Translations under genes and position numbers: made by a program
Notes under the pieces: generated by a model
What the model saw: only the letters and a program-made list of their open reading frames with translations
Databases searched by the model: none
What the model was told of the DNA's origin: nothing
NCBI GenBank assembly: GCA_000934455.1
Contig: KN882651.1
Span: 202,974 to 254,067 of the forward strand
Reading direction: 5' to 3'
Source: Apostichopus parvimensis
Taxonomy: Eukaryota > Echinodermata > Holothuroidea > Aspidochirotida > Stichopodidae
Length of the DNA stretch: 51,094 nucleotides
In this document: in pieces, positions 32,601 to 41,877 of the stretch
How positions within the stretch are numbered: the first letter of the stretch is position 1
Layout: each line of letters opens with the position of its first letter

Positions 32601-35600
32601 CACCTCACCGGATTTGTTACAGAGTCCAGTATGGTGTGTGTCTTAAAGTCATAGCAACGGTAACTTGATGCAGTCAGGTGATTGCATCACTTAGATTTCT
32701 GAGGAGTATGCAATTAGGATTGACATCTGGTTTGGTAAGATGGACACAAAAATACAGCTCTTAAAGAGAAATTGGATTGTTGTAGACAATTTTTTGTAAC
32801 TCCACCACCTAATTTACATGACAGAATAAAATGACCTCTTTTGTTATTATATTATGTAAATTATGTAAATATTGTATTCTTAAAAATTGCTGACATTGTT
32901 GTACTAAGTTTGAGTTTGAATAAACCCCATGTAGAAAGTTGATAGGTTTTGGTGATCCCACAGATCAAATATGTGAATATTTACCAATCTTTCTTCGACA
33001 AACTTGATGATATCGAGGGGCGTTAAAAGGCTCAAATGGGGCAATGGAATGTGATATATCTGCTTAATTGTAATGCAACATACTCCATCAGTAAAATCTC
33101 CCCCCCCCCTCCTCAGTTTTGACAGCTTAATTAACCATGTTTGTTACTTCATAATGGTTTGAACATCGGAGTTGATACCATTTAGTTTAAAAGTTAATAA
33201 TGCTTCATCAAGCTCAAGATTTGTATTGATGCAAGTCGTTTCCAAAAATTGATCTCGTATCACGATCGGGAAACCCGTAGGTTTAACTTTGCTAAATGGG
33301 ATAATTTGTGGACTTTCTCCGCAGACGATATACTCGCTGGCGCCGTTTCCATTCCCTCATCTGAATGAGATCAGAGAGAAGTATATGTTCAGCATAACGC
33401 CGTTCTCACCATTGGGATCTCTCGAGAAGTCCGAGAAGGAGGTCGAGCCGAGTATGGTCAAGAAGGACAAAGGTCGTCAGAGTGACGATGAGGTCGACTT
33501 TGATGAAGATGACCTCCAAGCCATGACCTGCTTCACAGGATTCTTTCCAATGCCGATATCACCTCAGAGGGCTCGCATTGAAATGGGTGAGACATTTGAA
33601 CTTTTGACCTTGCATACAGCTCAAAAGCTTGCCCATCACAAGCTATGTATTTACAACCCGGTTTCTTATTTCTCACTCCTTCCCACTCTCGTTATAGTTA
33701 AGAAATCACTTAAAAGTCAAGAAAAGGACAAACTTTTTCCTATTTAGTGTCACAAAGTACCTTTTCAGCAAACATGTGCCTTGGGCAACCAGGGTAACAT
33801 GGGATAAAAAAAATAATGTTGTGTTCAGTTTCATAATATACTAAAGGAAAAAAAAAGATGTCAAATGCAGGCCTGGTGATATACTTGTCCCATGGGCCTC
33901 AACATGGCTCTCAATTCACTTGCTCACATCCATCATCCTCCTAAGTTTTCCTCACCCACCACCCCTTTCTCCTTCCCCCTTACTCCTTCTCACCCATTAG
34001 TCCTTTCCTCCCTTGCTTCATTCCTCTCTGTGAATTAATCTATTCTCTTCAATGATTGTGATGGACTTATTCATCTCCTTCATCAGGTGACAGAAGTAAT
34101 TCCTGCAACGATATTACCAGCGTCAGTCCTGGAGCTTTTGGCATGACCCCAGATGACCTGAGCAGCCAACAATCTGCAGCCATCTTGGAACGGATGAACC
34201 TGGACATACAATCACTGAAGAAGCAGTACTGGAGAATACAAAGGAAGCAAATGAGAGCTCATGTTGTTTATGCTCCTGGAAGCAAGAGTCAGGCCAGGAC
34301 ACCAGGTAAGATTCATGTATGGAGCATAGTCATAGCAGAAGATGGTTGAACCTGATGGGAAGGGTGAGGGTGGGGGGGGGGAGGGAAAGCATGGGATCAG
34401 GGTCTATTGTGCAATTTTGTATTCTCCTCCCCCAGGCTGGTTGCATCCACTTGATCACTCCCCTGCAGTTATAATAATAAGGTAATCAAATTTATTTTCA
34501 TGATTTAATGATTTTGGATTGGAAAACTGTAGATTGTTCTCGGATGTATAAACCCCCTTTGGCTGACCAGTGCCATGGCACACTGGTTTCTTGTTGTCAT
34601 TGAACCGTTACCTGCAAGACCATTACACTTTAATATCTCAAAAGAATCTGATACTTGCTCATACCTTTTGTTCTGAGTAATCCTGCTGGGATGTGAGAGC
34701 TCATCAATTGTTTCTTACTCTCCTCTCCCTCGACAGCTTCTGGAAGTAAACAAAGAAAGAAGAAGAAGAAGACCCCAGTGGCCGCTGCTGCGATAGATTC
34801 CCCGGCCGTAATCAACCATCTCTTAATTGGAAAACATGGTCTGGGGGATAAGAATGCAAAAGTGACCCTCGGACCGCAGATAGCCCCTCCCCAAATACAG
34901 AATTACGACCACGAAGAAAAGAAACACAACAGAACACACATTAACGTGAAACCCAACGTCACCAAGACCCCAAAAAGCTTCAACGGGCAAAGAACTCCCA
35001 AACAGATGACAAAGTTGGGTCCAGCAGATCATGAAACTAGTTGGATGCAACCACCTACCAAAGACCGTTCAGTGGCCGGAAGGAGAGGGCAGCAGGGGGA
35101 GAAAGAATCTTCACTAGAACAAGAGAACAACTGGCCACCACCGTCAAAAGATCAGCTGGTCTTAGCAGAGAGAGGGCACGATTTCAGCGGTGATCACAAA
35201 CAAAACGTTACGAGAAAAGGAAACCAAAAACATGGTAAGGAGAGGAAAAAAGCATCTTCGGCTAAGGATTGGGAAGACATAGACCTGTCTGGGTCGGATT
35301 CAGACTCCAATTCTCCCGATCTGATCGATTTTGGAGATCGACGGAGAAGGGATGACTCTCGCAGGGTTCAAAGGTCGCTCAGTGAGAAGGATCCAAGTTT
35401 AGAGGGGGCTATCGTCCATCCAGAGATTGACGATTCTCAGAGGCATTTTTCCTCCAGAGATGGAGAGAGTGCCACACCATCCTCCGTAGCAACTTCTTTC
35501 GCAGATTCCCCGGAATTGCGGCAAGACCGAATTTCGTCCATCTCAGAAATTGAAGAAGAAGACGGGAAGAGGACGGTGAGCGAACTCACGACGGAATTCA

Positions 35601-35923
35601 ATTTTGCTTTTGAGGCTTTCAAGCCGGAAACCCCTAAAGCGACAGAGTCTCCGGCGCCCTCGCTGGAGAACGGACATTGCGTGGGGTCGAAGAAGCCGTG
35701 GTTGGTAAAGTCCTCAAATTGCGATCCGAATCATGAGCCAAGTAGTCAGCATCTTGCAATGCATTCTGGGAGACTTCGATCTTCAAGTAGCGTATCCACT
35801 GATTCACATTCCCCTACCACACCGACCAGCGAAGTATTTAATCCATTCCCAGTGAGAAAACTCAAAAGTAACGAAGAGAGTATGAAGCGAAAAGCCAAAC
35901 TAGGACTTCTCCATGTAAACTGA
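17444..35923 (+). CDS. TBC1D30: TBC1D30-like Rab GTPase-activating protein, ten exons, 5' end missing
   Basis: Exons: 17444-17608, 22476-22537, 22762-22953, 24492-24677, 26426-26594, 26991-27159, 32037-32142, 33325-33586, 34087-34305, 34737-35923. All junction phases agree and yield about 904 residues, close to the length of vertebrate TBC1D30. An N-terminal helical segment (residues 1-55, ending AILQAVSQKR) precedes the TBC domain (about 80-315). The domain has the arginine-finger motif IVKDLHRTG (Arg143) and the glutamine-finger motif GYCQGFN (Gln179), so it should be catalytically competent. Known family role: GAP for Rab GTPases (Rab8 reported) linked to cilia and membrane traffic. APFPFPHLNEIREKY and AVINHLLIGKHG are also conserved family signatures. 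The 394-residue last exon is charged and probably disordered. The exon(s) with the start codon were not found upstream. Confidence 0.9.
20275..20325 (+). repeat. Short copy of the dispersed CTCGCTTACCTGTC family
   Basis: ACGGTGCTCCTCACTTACCT and GTCCCCTCATAACAAC resemble the 5' part of the copies at 21701, 23421 and 27624. Only the first 50 bases are recognisable. Confidence 0.45.
21701..21865 (+). repeat. Dispersed repeat family copy with stem-loop
   Basis: Begins CTTCGCTCCTTGCTTACGTG, continues through TTCTACCGTGTCTAGAGTG, and has a stem GACCGGA (21803-21809) pairing with TCCGGTC (21814-21820). It ends near AAGCGTTTAGATG. The same order of segments is seen at 23421-23575. Confidence 0.75.
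22476..22537 (+). CDS. TBC1D30: TBC1D30 exon of 62 bp
   Basis: Encodes EDAQLRFSIEPHPGKKSFRQ after a split Arg codon. It aligns with LKFTLEPSLGQNGFQQ of the human protein. Acceptor tttcccag after a long T tract; donor CAG|GTAATC, phase 0. Too short to be found as a free-standing open frame. Confidence 0.9.
22762..22953 (+). CDS. TBC1D30: TBC1D30 exon: start of the TBC domain
   Basis: Encodes WYDALRSMARLPFGIPPEFR through WLSLADWHIKRLKVDW to DDDKLGSQIVK, 64 codons, phase 0 at both ends. It holds the R/W-rich start of the TBC domain (FRRKMW) and the first half of the arginine-finger motif (IVK). Acceptor tttgtcag; donor AAG|GTACTG. Confidence 0.92.
23421..23575 (+). repeat. Dispersed repeat family copy with stem-loop
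   Basis: Begins CTTCGTTCCTCGCTTACCTG, shares TTCTACCGTGTCTAG and CTTCTCATTCTACC with the 21701 copy, and has stem CGACCGG (23517-23523) pairing with CCGGTCG (23529-23535). It lies in the TBC1D30 intron 22954-24491. Confidence 0.75.
23928..23989 (+). repeat. 18-bp tandem repeat, about 3.4 copies
   Basis: AGTTTATCGGATGACAC(A/C) units follow each other without gap. The third unit has CGA for CGG and the fourth is partial. In TBC1D30 intron 22954-24491. Confidence 0.9.
24492..24677 (+). CDS. TBC1D30: TBC1D30 exon with arginine and glutamine fingers
   Basis: Encodes DLHRTGCSAFCGLGAEDDRV, VLKRVLLAYARWNKSVGYCQ and GFNVIAALILQVMD, 62 codons. It contains catalytic Arg (codon 24501-24503, in DLHRT) and Gln (in GYCQGFN). 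Acceptor ttgatag; donor AAG|GTACAG. The intron after it is the minisatellite intron, whose monomers also contain AAGGTACAG. Confidence 0.95.
24678..26425 (+). other. TBC1D30 intron, 1.7 kb, mostly minisatellite
   Basis: About 1.1 kb is the minisatellite. The remainder (25861-26425) is plain AT-rich intron, ending in a T-rich tract before the acceptor at 26425. No exon was seen. Confidence 0.6.
24720..25860 (+). repeat. Higher-order minisatellite in a TBC1D30 intron
   Basis: Monomers of about 81 bp (TTGTAAGGTACAGATTTTGT, then TTATTGTAACTTAC, then TGGTGGACTGTAATG, then GTAGGCATG) recur about nine times. A larger unit of 481 bp is itself duplicated: TGCACGGTAAACCGG occurs at 25021 and 25502. 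Each large unit includes an inserted segment with inverted arms CCAGTATTTGC and GCAAATACTGG (25050-25060 and 25133-25143 in the first unit). The insertion thus preceded the large-unit duplication. Confidence 0.85.
26426..26594 (+). CDS. TBC1D30: TBC1D30 exon: central TBC domain
   Basis: Encodes VMIFLIDHVLPDNYFSNNLR, ALSVDMAVFRELLHFKMPLL and on to AANDSES, near identical to vertebrate TBC1D30 (LIDKVLPESYFVNNLRALSVDMAVFRDLL). Acceptor ttttcag; donor G|GTTTGT, phase 1, rejoining G|GG at the next exon. Confidence 0.95.
26991..27159 (+). CDS. TBC1D30: TBC1D30 exon: end of TBC domain core
   Basis: Encodes SYEPPLTNVFTMQWFLTLFA, TCLPNSLVLRVWDTLFLEGS and EILLRTALAIWLKLE. The PPLTNVFTMQWFLTLFATCLP and VWD..F.EGSEI motifs are the family's strongest block. 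Acceptor ctttttcag; donor AA|GTAAGT, phase 2. Confidence 0.95.
27624..27790 (+). repeat. Diverged copy of the dispersed repeat family
   Basis: Begins CTGCGCTCCTCTCTTACCTG and follows the same order: TCTACC, AACTGGTACCATTTTA, a C run, then GACCCTCCTCCAGGTC, where the stem is reduced to four pairs. It ends near AACAGTGTTTCG. Confidence 0.6.
28420..28800 (+). repeat. Tandem array of about 99-bp units, each with a hairpin
   Basis: GATGTATGTTT starts units at 28420, 28511, 28610 and 28709. Shared blocks are GGCTCCTTTAAAGTAGT and TTTCAATAGT(A/C)ACACT. Each unit has an inverted pair; the second is perfect (TGTTTCACAT, 5-base loop, ATGTGAAACA) and the others carry one to several mismatches. Confidence 0.85.
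29418..29822. mobile_element. Non-autonomous PIF/Harbinger-like element (MITE)
   Basis: The ends are long imperfect inverted repeats beginning AGGCCCGGTCA; inside each follow related TATCGGAATAC and CCGATTTT(T/C)CC segments over about 55 bases. TTA occurs immediately outside both ends (29415-29417 and 29823-29825), consistent with the 3-bp TWA target duplication of PIF/Harbinger. At 405 bp with no transposase it is non-autonomous. It lies in a TBC1D30 intron. Confidence 0.7.
30279..30341 (+). repeat. 31-bp perfect tandem duplication
   Basis: TTGTCACTCAGGTATGATAT and CACTCTTCCCA repeat directly with a period of 31 bases. Each unit contains CAG|GTATGA, a donor-like sequence; no exon is evident. 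Confidence 0.9.
32037..32142 (+). CDS. TBC1D30: TBC1D30 exon after the TBC core
   Basis: Encodes RLMHVQSADEFYSRMGNLTN and KMLRGQTLDEDDLIQ after a split Lys codon, matching human TADEFYSTMGRLTQEML. Acceptor gaaaacag at 32029-32036; donor CAG|GTATGA, phase 0. It follows a 4.9-kb intron. Confidence 0.9.
33325..33586 (+). CDS. TBC1D30: TBC1D30 exon: PFPF motif and acidic linker
   Basis: Encodes TIYSLAPFPFPHLNEIREKY, then MFSITPFSPLGS and an acidic linker (DDEVDFDEDDLQ) before CFTGFFPMPIS. It aligns with TVYSMAPFPFPQLAELREKYTYNITPF in human TBC1D30. Acceptor ctccgcag; donor G|GTGAGA, phase 1. Open frame upstream of the acceptor is intronic read-through. Confidence 0.92.
34087..34305 (+). CDS. TBC1D30: TBC1D30 exon: conserved helix ILERMNLDIQSLKKQY
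   Basis: Encodes DRSNSCNDITSVSPGAFGMT, then SAAILERMNLDIQSLKKQYW and RIQRKQMRAHVVY. It matches human MMERMTTDINALKRQYSRIKKKQQQQVHQVY, probably a coiled helix. Acceptor ttcatcag; donor G|GTAAGA, phase 1. Confidence 0.92.
34357..34386 (+). other. G-rich tract, possible G-quadruplex, in a TBC1D30 intron
   Basis: Several G runs, including one of ten, lie about 50 bases downstream of the donor at 34306. Four or more runs of three Gs could form a quadruplex on the coding strand (and in the pre-mRNA). An effect on splicing is only a possibility. Confidence 0.5.
34737..35923 (+). CDS. TBC1D30: TBC1D30 last exon: long charged, probably disordered tail
   Basis: The 1187-bp exon encodes a Lys run (QRKKKKK), the conserved SPAVINHLLIGKHG, then about 370 residues rich in Ser, Lys, Glu and Pro, ending LGLLHVN and TGA at 35921-35923. 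It contains a near-duplicated stretch (WMQPPTKDRSVAGRRG and WPPPSKDQLVLAERGH) and an acidic LSGSDSDSNSPDLIDFGD patch typical of phosphorylated regions. Acceptor ctcgacag. ATTAAA at 36065-36070 and 36231-36236 are candidate polyadenylation signals; no AATAAA lies nearby. Confidence 0.9.
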
Positions 35924-38900
35924 TTTTAAGGTATTGGGTTAAATATAATGATGGTTTTTGTGAGATAGGTACAACATTTTGCAAATATTCTGTGAAAATT
36001 ATGGATTCTATTTATTAGATATTACACATACCTTCCTAGTTTCTTTAGTAACCTTGAGCCTTTTATTAAATGAGGATAGTGTCTACGAACCAAAGCTTAG
36101 TGGTGTAACTATATGTCACTCCTATATTCTGTAGGAGAAGCTAAAATATGTAAAACAAAAAGAAAAAGGTAATCATCAGTGGCTAGTTATAATTTTAAAG
36201 TATAAATGTAATTAGTCGTTAGAGCGAGATATTAAATTTGCTGAATCAGAGTGGTCTGTTGTTGTTTGTGAGTTGGTACTTCAATTCAGATATGAAACAT
36301 TCCGTCAACCTGTTGTGTTTATTTGAGGCATACCCCCAGTGTCATTGTTGTAAATAAGCCTTTGCTCCAAATTCAAATATGCTTCTCGAAATGTCAAAGA
36401 AGTGACAGATGATTTACAAATACATTTGAATGATAAAAAGTTTTGAACAGTACTAGCTTGAAGTATGCTAGAAAACATAAAAAAATATATATTTAATTAT
36501 TTCAAGTTCATTTCAAATGGTTTTGGTCAAGTTCGTTTCAAACGGTTCCCTGTCATTATCTAGTTTGTGCTTAGTCATTAAATAGGTAAACTCTATGTTT
36601 ACAATTCATATTGGAAAAATTTATTTAGACTGAAATACTTTTATTTTATATTATAATGAGATTATTTCATCAAAGACTATTTCAACACTTTCTTTTTTCT
36701 TTTTTGGTAATGGAAAAGATTTGTAGGGAGGGACTGGCCTACTTCTTTCAAACCTTTGATGTCACTCCTTGAGGAAACCAGAAATTTGTCAAACATCTTT
36801 AACAGCCCATTTCTTCCATAGAGTTAAATAACAATAATATTATTGATCTTGCTCTTTATTCTTATTATTACTTTTTTGTTGTTGATCATTTGTATAGTTA
36901 CAAAAGTAAAAAAGTTGTGTGAACAGTATTAACACAATGGTGCAAAAACACTGAGTTTATTGCTTGTAAAATCCAGATTATTTATGAAATATGAAAAAAT
37001 GTCTCTTATTTTTGTTTTCAATACTGACTTAACTTTTGTAAGTTTCCACCTGGGTAGGTTTGTTACAACATATTGATCTTCTCCGTACATCAAATATTTG
37101 GAGATGAATATGAATGAAGGCAAAACTATGGCAGTATATTCAAATATGGAGATTTGCCAGGTCATTGGAACCACAGATTTGCCACAAACAATTTTGAGTC
37201 CTCGTGCATTTTTCATTTCTTATGATATGATATTCATCTCAGTGTTTTAAAGGCATTGAAGACTCACCACAAACCGCGCTCTGAAAAACTTAACTTTCCG
37301 TTGCTTGCAAGTGAAGTTTTCTGCTTGTCACTACAAAATGCAGACAGTAATGAAACGTGATACCTTGTTATCTGTTGCTGGACCTGAGATGTCCATTGCT
37401 GTATTGTTTGTACAATGGTTGTGGGTATTGACTGCAGCTGTATGTACTGACTGTACACTAGTGTCTAATTACCGACGGTAGCAAGCTGTGTGTGTATTTT
37501 CTGGGATCGATGGTGGTGTCTAACACTTCTGTTACACCTCATTCAAAACTTGGTCAGATTACCGGCATTAGACGTTTCTTTTTGCGCGAGTCTTCACACC
37601 CTTTAATACCTGCTCTGTGATAACTGCCAAACCTTACACCTCATAACATTTAGTTAGATCTCGGATATGGTCACTTGACTTGATAGAGCAACTTTAAAGT
37701 TCCAACATCTGATTATAACTTGAATCAGGTGCTCAGATATTTGTAAGAAATGTCTCAGATTATTCAAATCAAATCGGTTCTCATGTATGTGAAAATTTGG
37801 TCTCATTTTTGGTTCTTCGCCTTTTACCGAGGTGTCAAAACTAGTGCCATAGAAACAAAGCTTTGTTCTAGTTCTGTCATTTTCTTGCAACAGCAATCTA
37901 GGTTCTTAAACATATTATTGCCCAAGAACCGTGTATGGGTTTCTTTATGCAGTCAGATATGCTATAAAGTCGCTTTCTAGAAGAGATATGCTTAATTTCA
38001 GTATCATTTTATAGTAGCTTATGTCATAAATGACTAAGTAACATGCAAGGCAGTATGTGTTTTGCTCTTACAAATGTGGCATTCACAGATTTCCATGTCA
38101 TTCACAGGGCTGCAAAAACCTTCACCTTCGTAGCAAAAATGAGTTTTGTGAATGAGATATCACAATTTCAAATTTTTCGAGTTCATTCCTTTTTTGGTAT
38201 TTCGTAGTATATGATTCTATAAGTATGACAAAATTTGAAGCCCTGATAGCTTCTTTACATATTGTTGAAGTGATATGTCCCAGTATTCTTGAAAATCATT
38301 CTGCATTTTCAGTCTTTCAGTCACCTCAAATTTGAGTTTGTTCCGTATGAATCCACAATTTACTTGACACAAGAAGGTACATTTTTTTATTTAGTATGCT
38401 CAATTCCTACTGCTTCATTCAAAACAGGCATTTTTTATGAACAAAACCATTTTTTAATTTGGTCAAAGAAAACTTTCCCTATTTGATTGCAGTTTTCCCA
38501 TTATTGATATTTATGAAAAAAAAGAACAAAAAATATTACTTTCATTCATTCAACTGTGCAATATATTACCATCTCTCGTCGATGGTTTGTCATTCAACAA
38601 GTCGTTTTCTGTGCAAATTCAATTTTCTTTCTCGAAGAAGAAGAACAGACTGCCTTTCGTCTGTTCTATGTGCAATGTCGGATAGTTTTGTAGTCTTTCT
38701 CAGCGACAGGATCATTTTCCCCATCAAAATGAATTAACAAAAACTTGACATATTTATATGCCATTAAGTCCTTCCTAATAATATATTCTTTATGCATACA
38801 TTCACTGTGTATAGTCTCTTAAGATGGGTTTCAAACATTTCAAACCTCTTTGCCTGTTGTGTTTGTCTGTTTTTTTGTCAAACCTTATTAGAGAATATCT

Positions 38901-39665
38901 CATACTTGTGTAATTTTGTTCTTCCACCTGAGGCTTCTGTGTGATGTCTTAGTATGTAAAATGAAAAATATCATTTCTAGGAAATTTAGTTGGAAGATTG
39001 ACTATGTATTATTTCATTATCACAAGAGAAGTTTAAAATCATGACAATCTCTGAAGAAAATAAACTTCAGATATGATAAAATATAAACAAATTATGCAAC
39101 TGTGTCAAGTTCTTTTTTCTGATGTACAGAACAAAAAAATTTTGGCCTCTGGCCTCGGGTTTATCGCCAGCCGTACATTTTAATTGACAACTGCGCAGAT
39201 GAAAACCTAGCCCCTTCCCAAAAGCTTTACCTTGAAAGATCATCAGTTGTGCCCTCCAATATGCTAGAATGTCAATTAATGGTCACTTATGATAAGAGTA
39301 TTAGAGCGTAATTTTTCAACCATTCTAAAGACATTTTTCTCACTAAGAGTGACCTCCTCAATGTCTGGAAATAATTATGAGTGAGGATTAACAGGAAAGT
39401 ACTTTTGGAAGGTTTCAGCAACTTTTTAAGATCCAAAAAAGGGAAGCCATAACCATTTCTTATTTGATAGAAATAGCAATAGAAATATATATATTTGTTC
39501 ATGACAGTAACCTTTGACATTACACCCAGCCTCCTATGATTCTCATACTTTCTTACCTTTCTCTCCCACCTGTACCTATTTAATAATCTCTCGGTTTGTG
39601 TTTATTATATCAGTGCAGCTAAGCATGGTAAAAGTGACCTATTATGATGACATAAAAACACTATC

Positions 39666-39743
39666 ACTCCAAAACAGGAAATACTTTTACTCCAAAACAG
39701 GAAATACTTTAACTCCAAAACAGGAAATACTTTTACTCCAAAA
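39666..39743 (+). repeat. 23-bp tandem repeat, about 3.4 copies
   Basis: ACTCCAAAACAGGAAATACT plus TTT repeats at 39666, 39689, 39712 and 39735 (partial). Units differ by at most one base. Confidence 0.95.
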
Positions 39744-41335
39744 GTTATTTTCTTCATATTTATTTCAATGCACTCTCTCTCTCTTTCATGTTTGACATGA
39801 GGCTGGAAAATATATCTCACAGCATTTGTTACCTGGCAACCAATCACATGACATTGCCACATTCACACTGTGGTTCAATAAGACTGCCATAAAAGACGTA
39901 ACTTGTGGAGCAGCATGTCCTGCATTATTGTCATTGATCACAAGAGCTGAAAGTAATTTATTTATATTATAGGTTGTCAATGCCTGAATTTTTACATATC
40001 GAATTGTAAATAGACATGCTAGTAAATAAGTAAGTTTAAATACTGTAAGTATAACAAGAGTATTGTGTCTTCAAGCCATTTTACAACCTTCTTTCATAAA
40101 TTTATTTTTGTTGGGATAGTGATCAAGGAAGAGAAGGGGAATGGAAACATAGGGAGGGTAAGAAGGCAGAAAACTGTGGGGAAGCTTTGACTTGAAAACT
40201 TTCTTGTTTCAAAGACTATGCCTTGAGTTTGTTTTTCTGAATGACTTTGTTTGCATTTCCATTACTTCATTATCAAGCATATTTCAGAAATGAAAAAATA
40301 TCACAAACAAAAAAATAAAGGTGGTAAAACAAGTTCTTGGCAACTTGCTATGCTTAGCTCTCTTAAAGATCTGTCAACTTTTGCAGGTATCAACTGAAAT
40401 ACAGTCATAAAATGTATGATCAGAAAGCTGAAATTTTTTTGTTGAAATGAAATATGTAGCAGTCAAAATGGGCTTTTCTCATCTTTTAACCTTAATTGTT
40501 ATATTTCCCCTGCAAAATATTAACCACAGAAATACCTAAAATAAACCCCAAATTTGTTACATTATCAACTAACAAGTTAACATTGAGTTTCAAATCTGCT
40601 GATTACCCACAGGCAAAAACCTTACTGCAAGTACCCCCTCGTTCTTGAGATCAAGCCAGATGGGTGGAATGAAATCAAGCTTAGAGATATTTTCTTGATA
40701 ATAACTGATTTAAAGAGTAAACCATACAAAATGACATCAACTGATGATGACATTTTCTCTGTTATCTGATATTTTAAGTCATGTTGGTCACATGGAACTT
40801 CATGTGTTTAAAGAAAATGTAATCATTAATACAAATATTTAAAGTGCAGATTTCACACGCACAAGTTAACGGGTTGAACCACTGGTACAAATTTCCATGG
40901 CTTTGACATTCTCTGCCAGGTTTTCATGCATCTTTCTTCTGCTTCACTTGTAACAATAATCCACTCACAACCATTATGAACCAAGACTCTTCTTTGTCAC
41001 AATACTCTGTTAAAAAAGGAGGGAAAAACAAAAACAGTGGAATAAACACAGAATATTCTTCACGGCAAATGCATCAAGGGTAAAATTAGAAGGAAAAAAG
41101 TATCAATAATACAGGAATAATTCAAGAGTAATATGAACAATGACCAGAACATATGAGAAATTATCATCACAAAAGTTTGTACCATTACAAGACTTATAAG
41201 AACAAGATTTGACCGCCTTAAATTACAAAATTTCAGACTTCAACAATGATTTTAAGCTTGTGGTAAGACTGACACTTTCTTCTTGGTAATACTAGCTTTA
41301 TAACTTCCAAATCTCAAAAAGCATTTTTGTCATTT

Positions 41336-41353
41336 TTTATTAATTTTTTTATT
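41336..41353 (-). promoter_or_regulatory. Candidate polyadenylation signals of MIC19
   Basis: On the minus strand AATAAA occurs at 41353-41348 and 41341-41336, about 380 bases past the stop codon at 41727. Position and strand fit a 3' end, but AT-rich DNA produces such hexamers by chance. Confidence 0.35.
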
Positions 41354-41726
41354 TTATGGATGAGATCTCTTCCTCAGACATTCAAACCACAGGCATCAAG
41401 AAGCTTAGAGAACAATTGACTGTGCTCTGTTTTACATAATACAGTAGGATAAAAGTGTGCAGTCTTACATAACACTTTAATACTGTAGTCTTACCATCTT
41501 CATACATGAGATGTGAAAGGTACATGAAAACTGCAGTCTATGAACTGCCTCAGTGCTGTTAGGAAAAACTAATTTAACCAATATGCAGTTTTTAGCTTCC
41601 TACTTGATCAAAACAATATATTACCACAATCTGTGAGCAAACCTTACGTCAATGAATCAAGCAGGAGATAAACATAAACTTGCTTCAAACCTAGTACCAG
41701 GAGGCATTGTGACCATAATTAATATG

Positions 41727-41877
41727 TCATCCATTGCTCACCGTTCTAGCCTGATCCACACACCGGGTAAAGTCCTTGACCTGCTGTGAACATTTCAGAA
41801 TCTGTTTAGGGTTCTCTGTGAAACATTTCACGACCTCATCTTGAAGATTCTGACAAATCGGGACATGACTCTGCTTT
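41727..41877 (-). CDS. CHCHD3: MIC19 exon 6: CHCH domain and stop
   Basis: Encodes KQSHVPICQNLQDEVVKCFT, then ENPKQILKCSQQVKDFTRCV and DQARTVSNG, TGA at 41729-41727. Acceptor caaatag, directly downstream of a (CCT)n tract (plus-strand GGA repeat at 41887-41914) that may serve as its pyrimidine tract. ACG|GTGAGC just before the stop could be an alternative donor. Confidence 0.9.

Larger units (their letters stand above)
35924..41726. other. Intergenic region between TBC1D30 and MIC19 (convergent genes)
   Basis: The two genes end towards each other here. No exon was recognised on either strand. Candidate polyadenylation signals are ATTAAA at 36065 and 36231 (plus) and AATAAA at 41341-41336 and 41353-41348 (minus). 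A 23-bp tandem repeat lies at 39666-39743. The rest is AT-rich, with nothing further noted. Confidence 0.6.

Noticed and set aside
33289-33324. Upstream extension of the TBC1D30 exon
   Set aside because: A strong acceptor (ctccgcag) at 33324 and alignment to TBC1D30 begin at TIYSLAPF.
34823-35622. Minus-strand open frames
   Set aside because: Antisense shadows of the TBC1D30 last exon.
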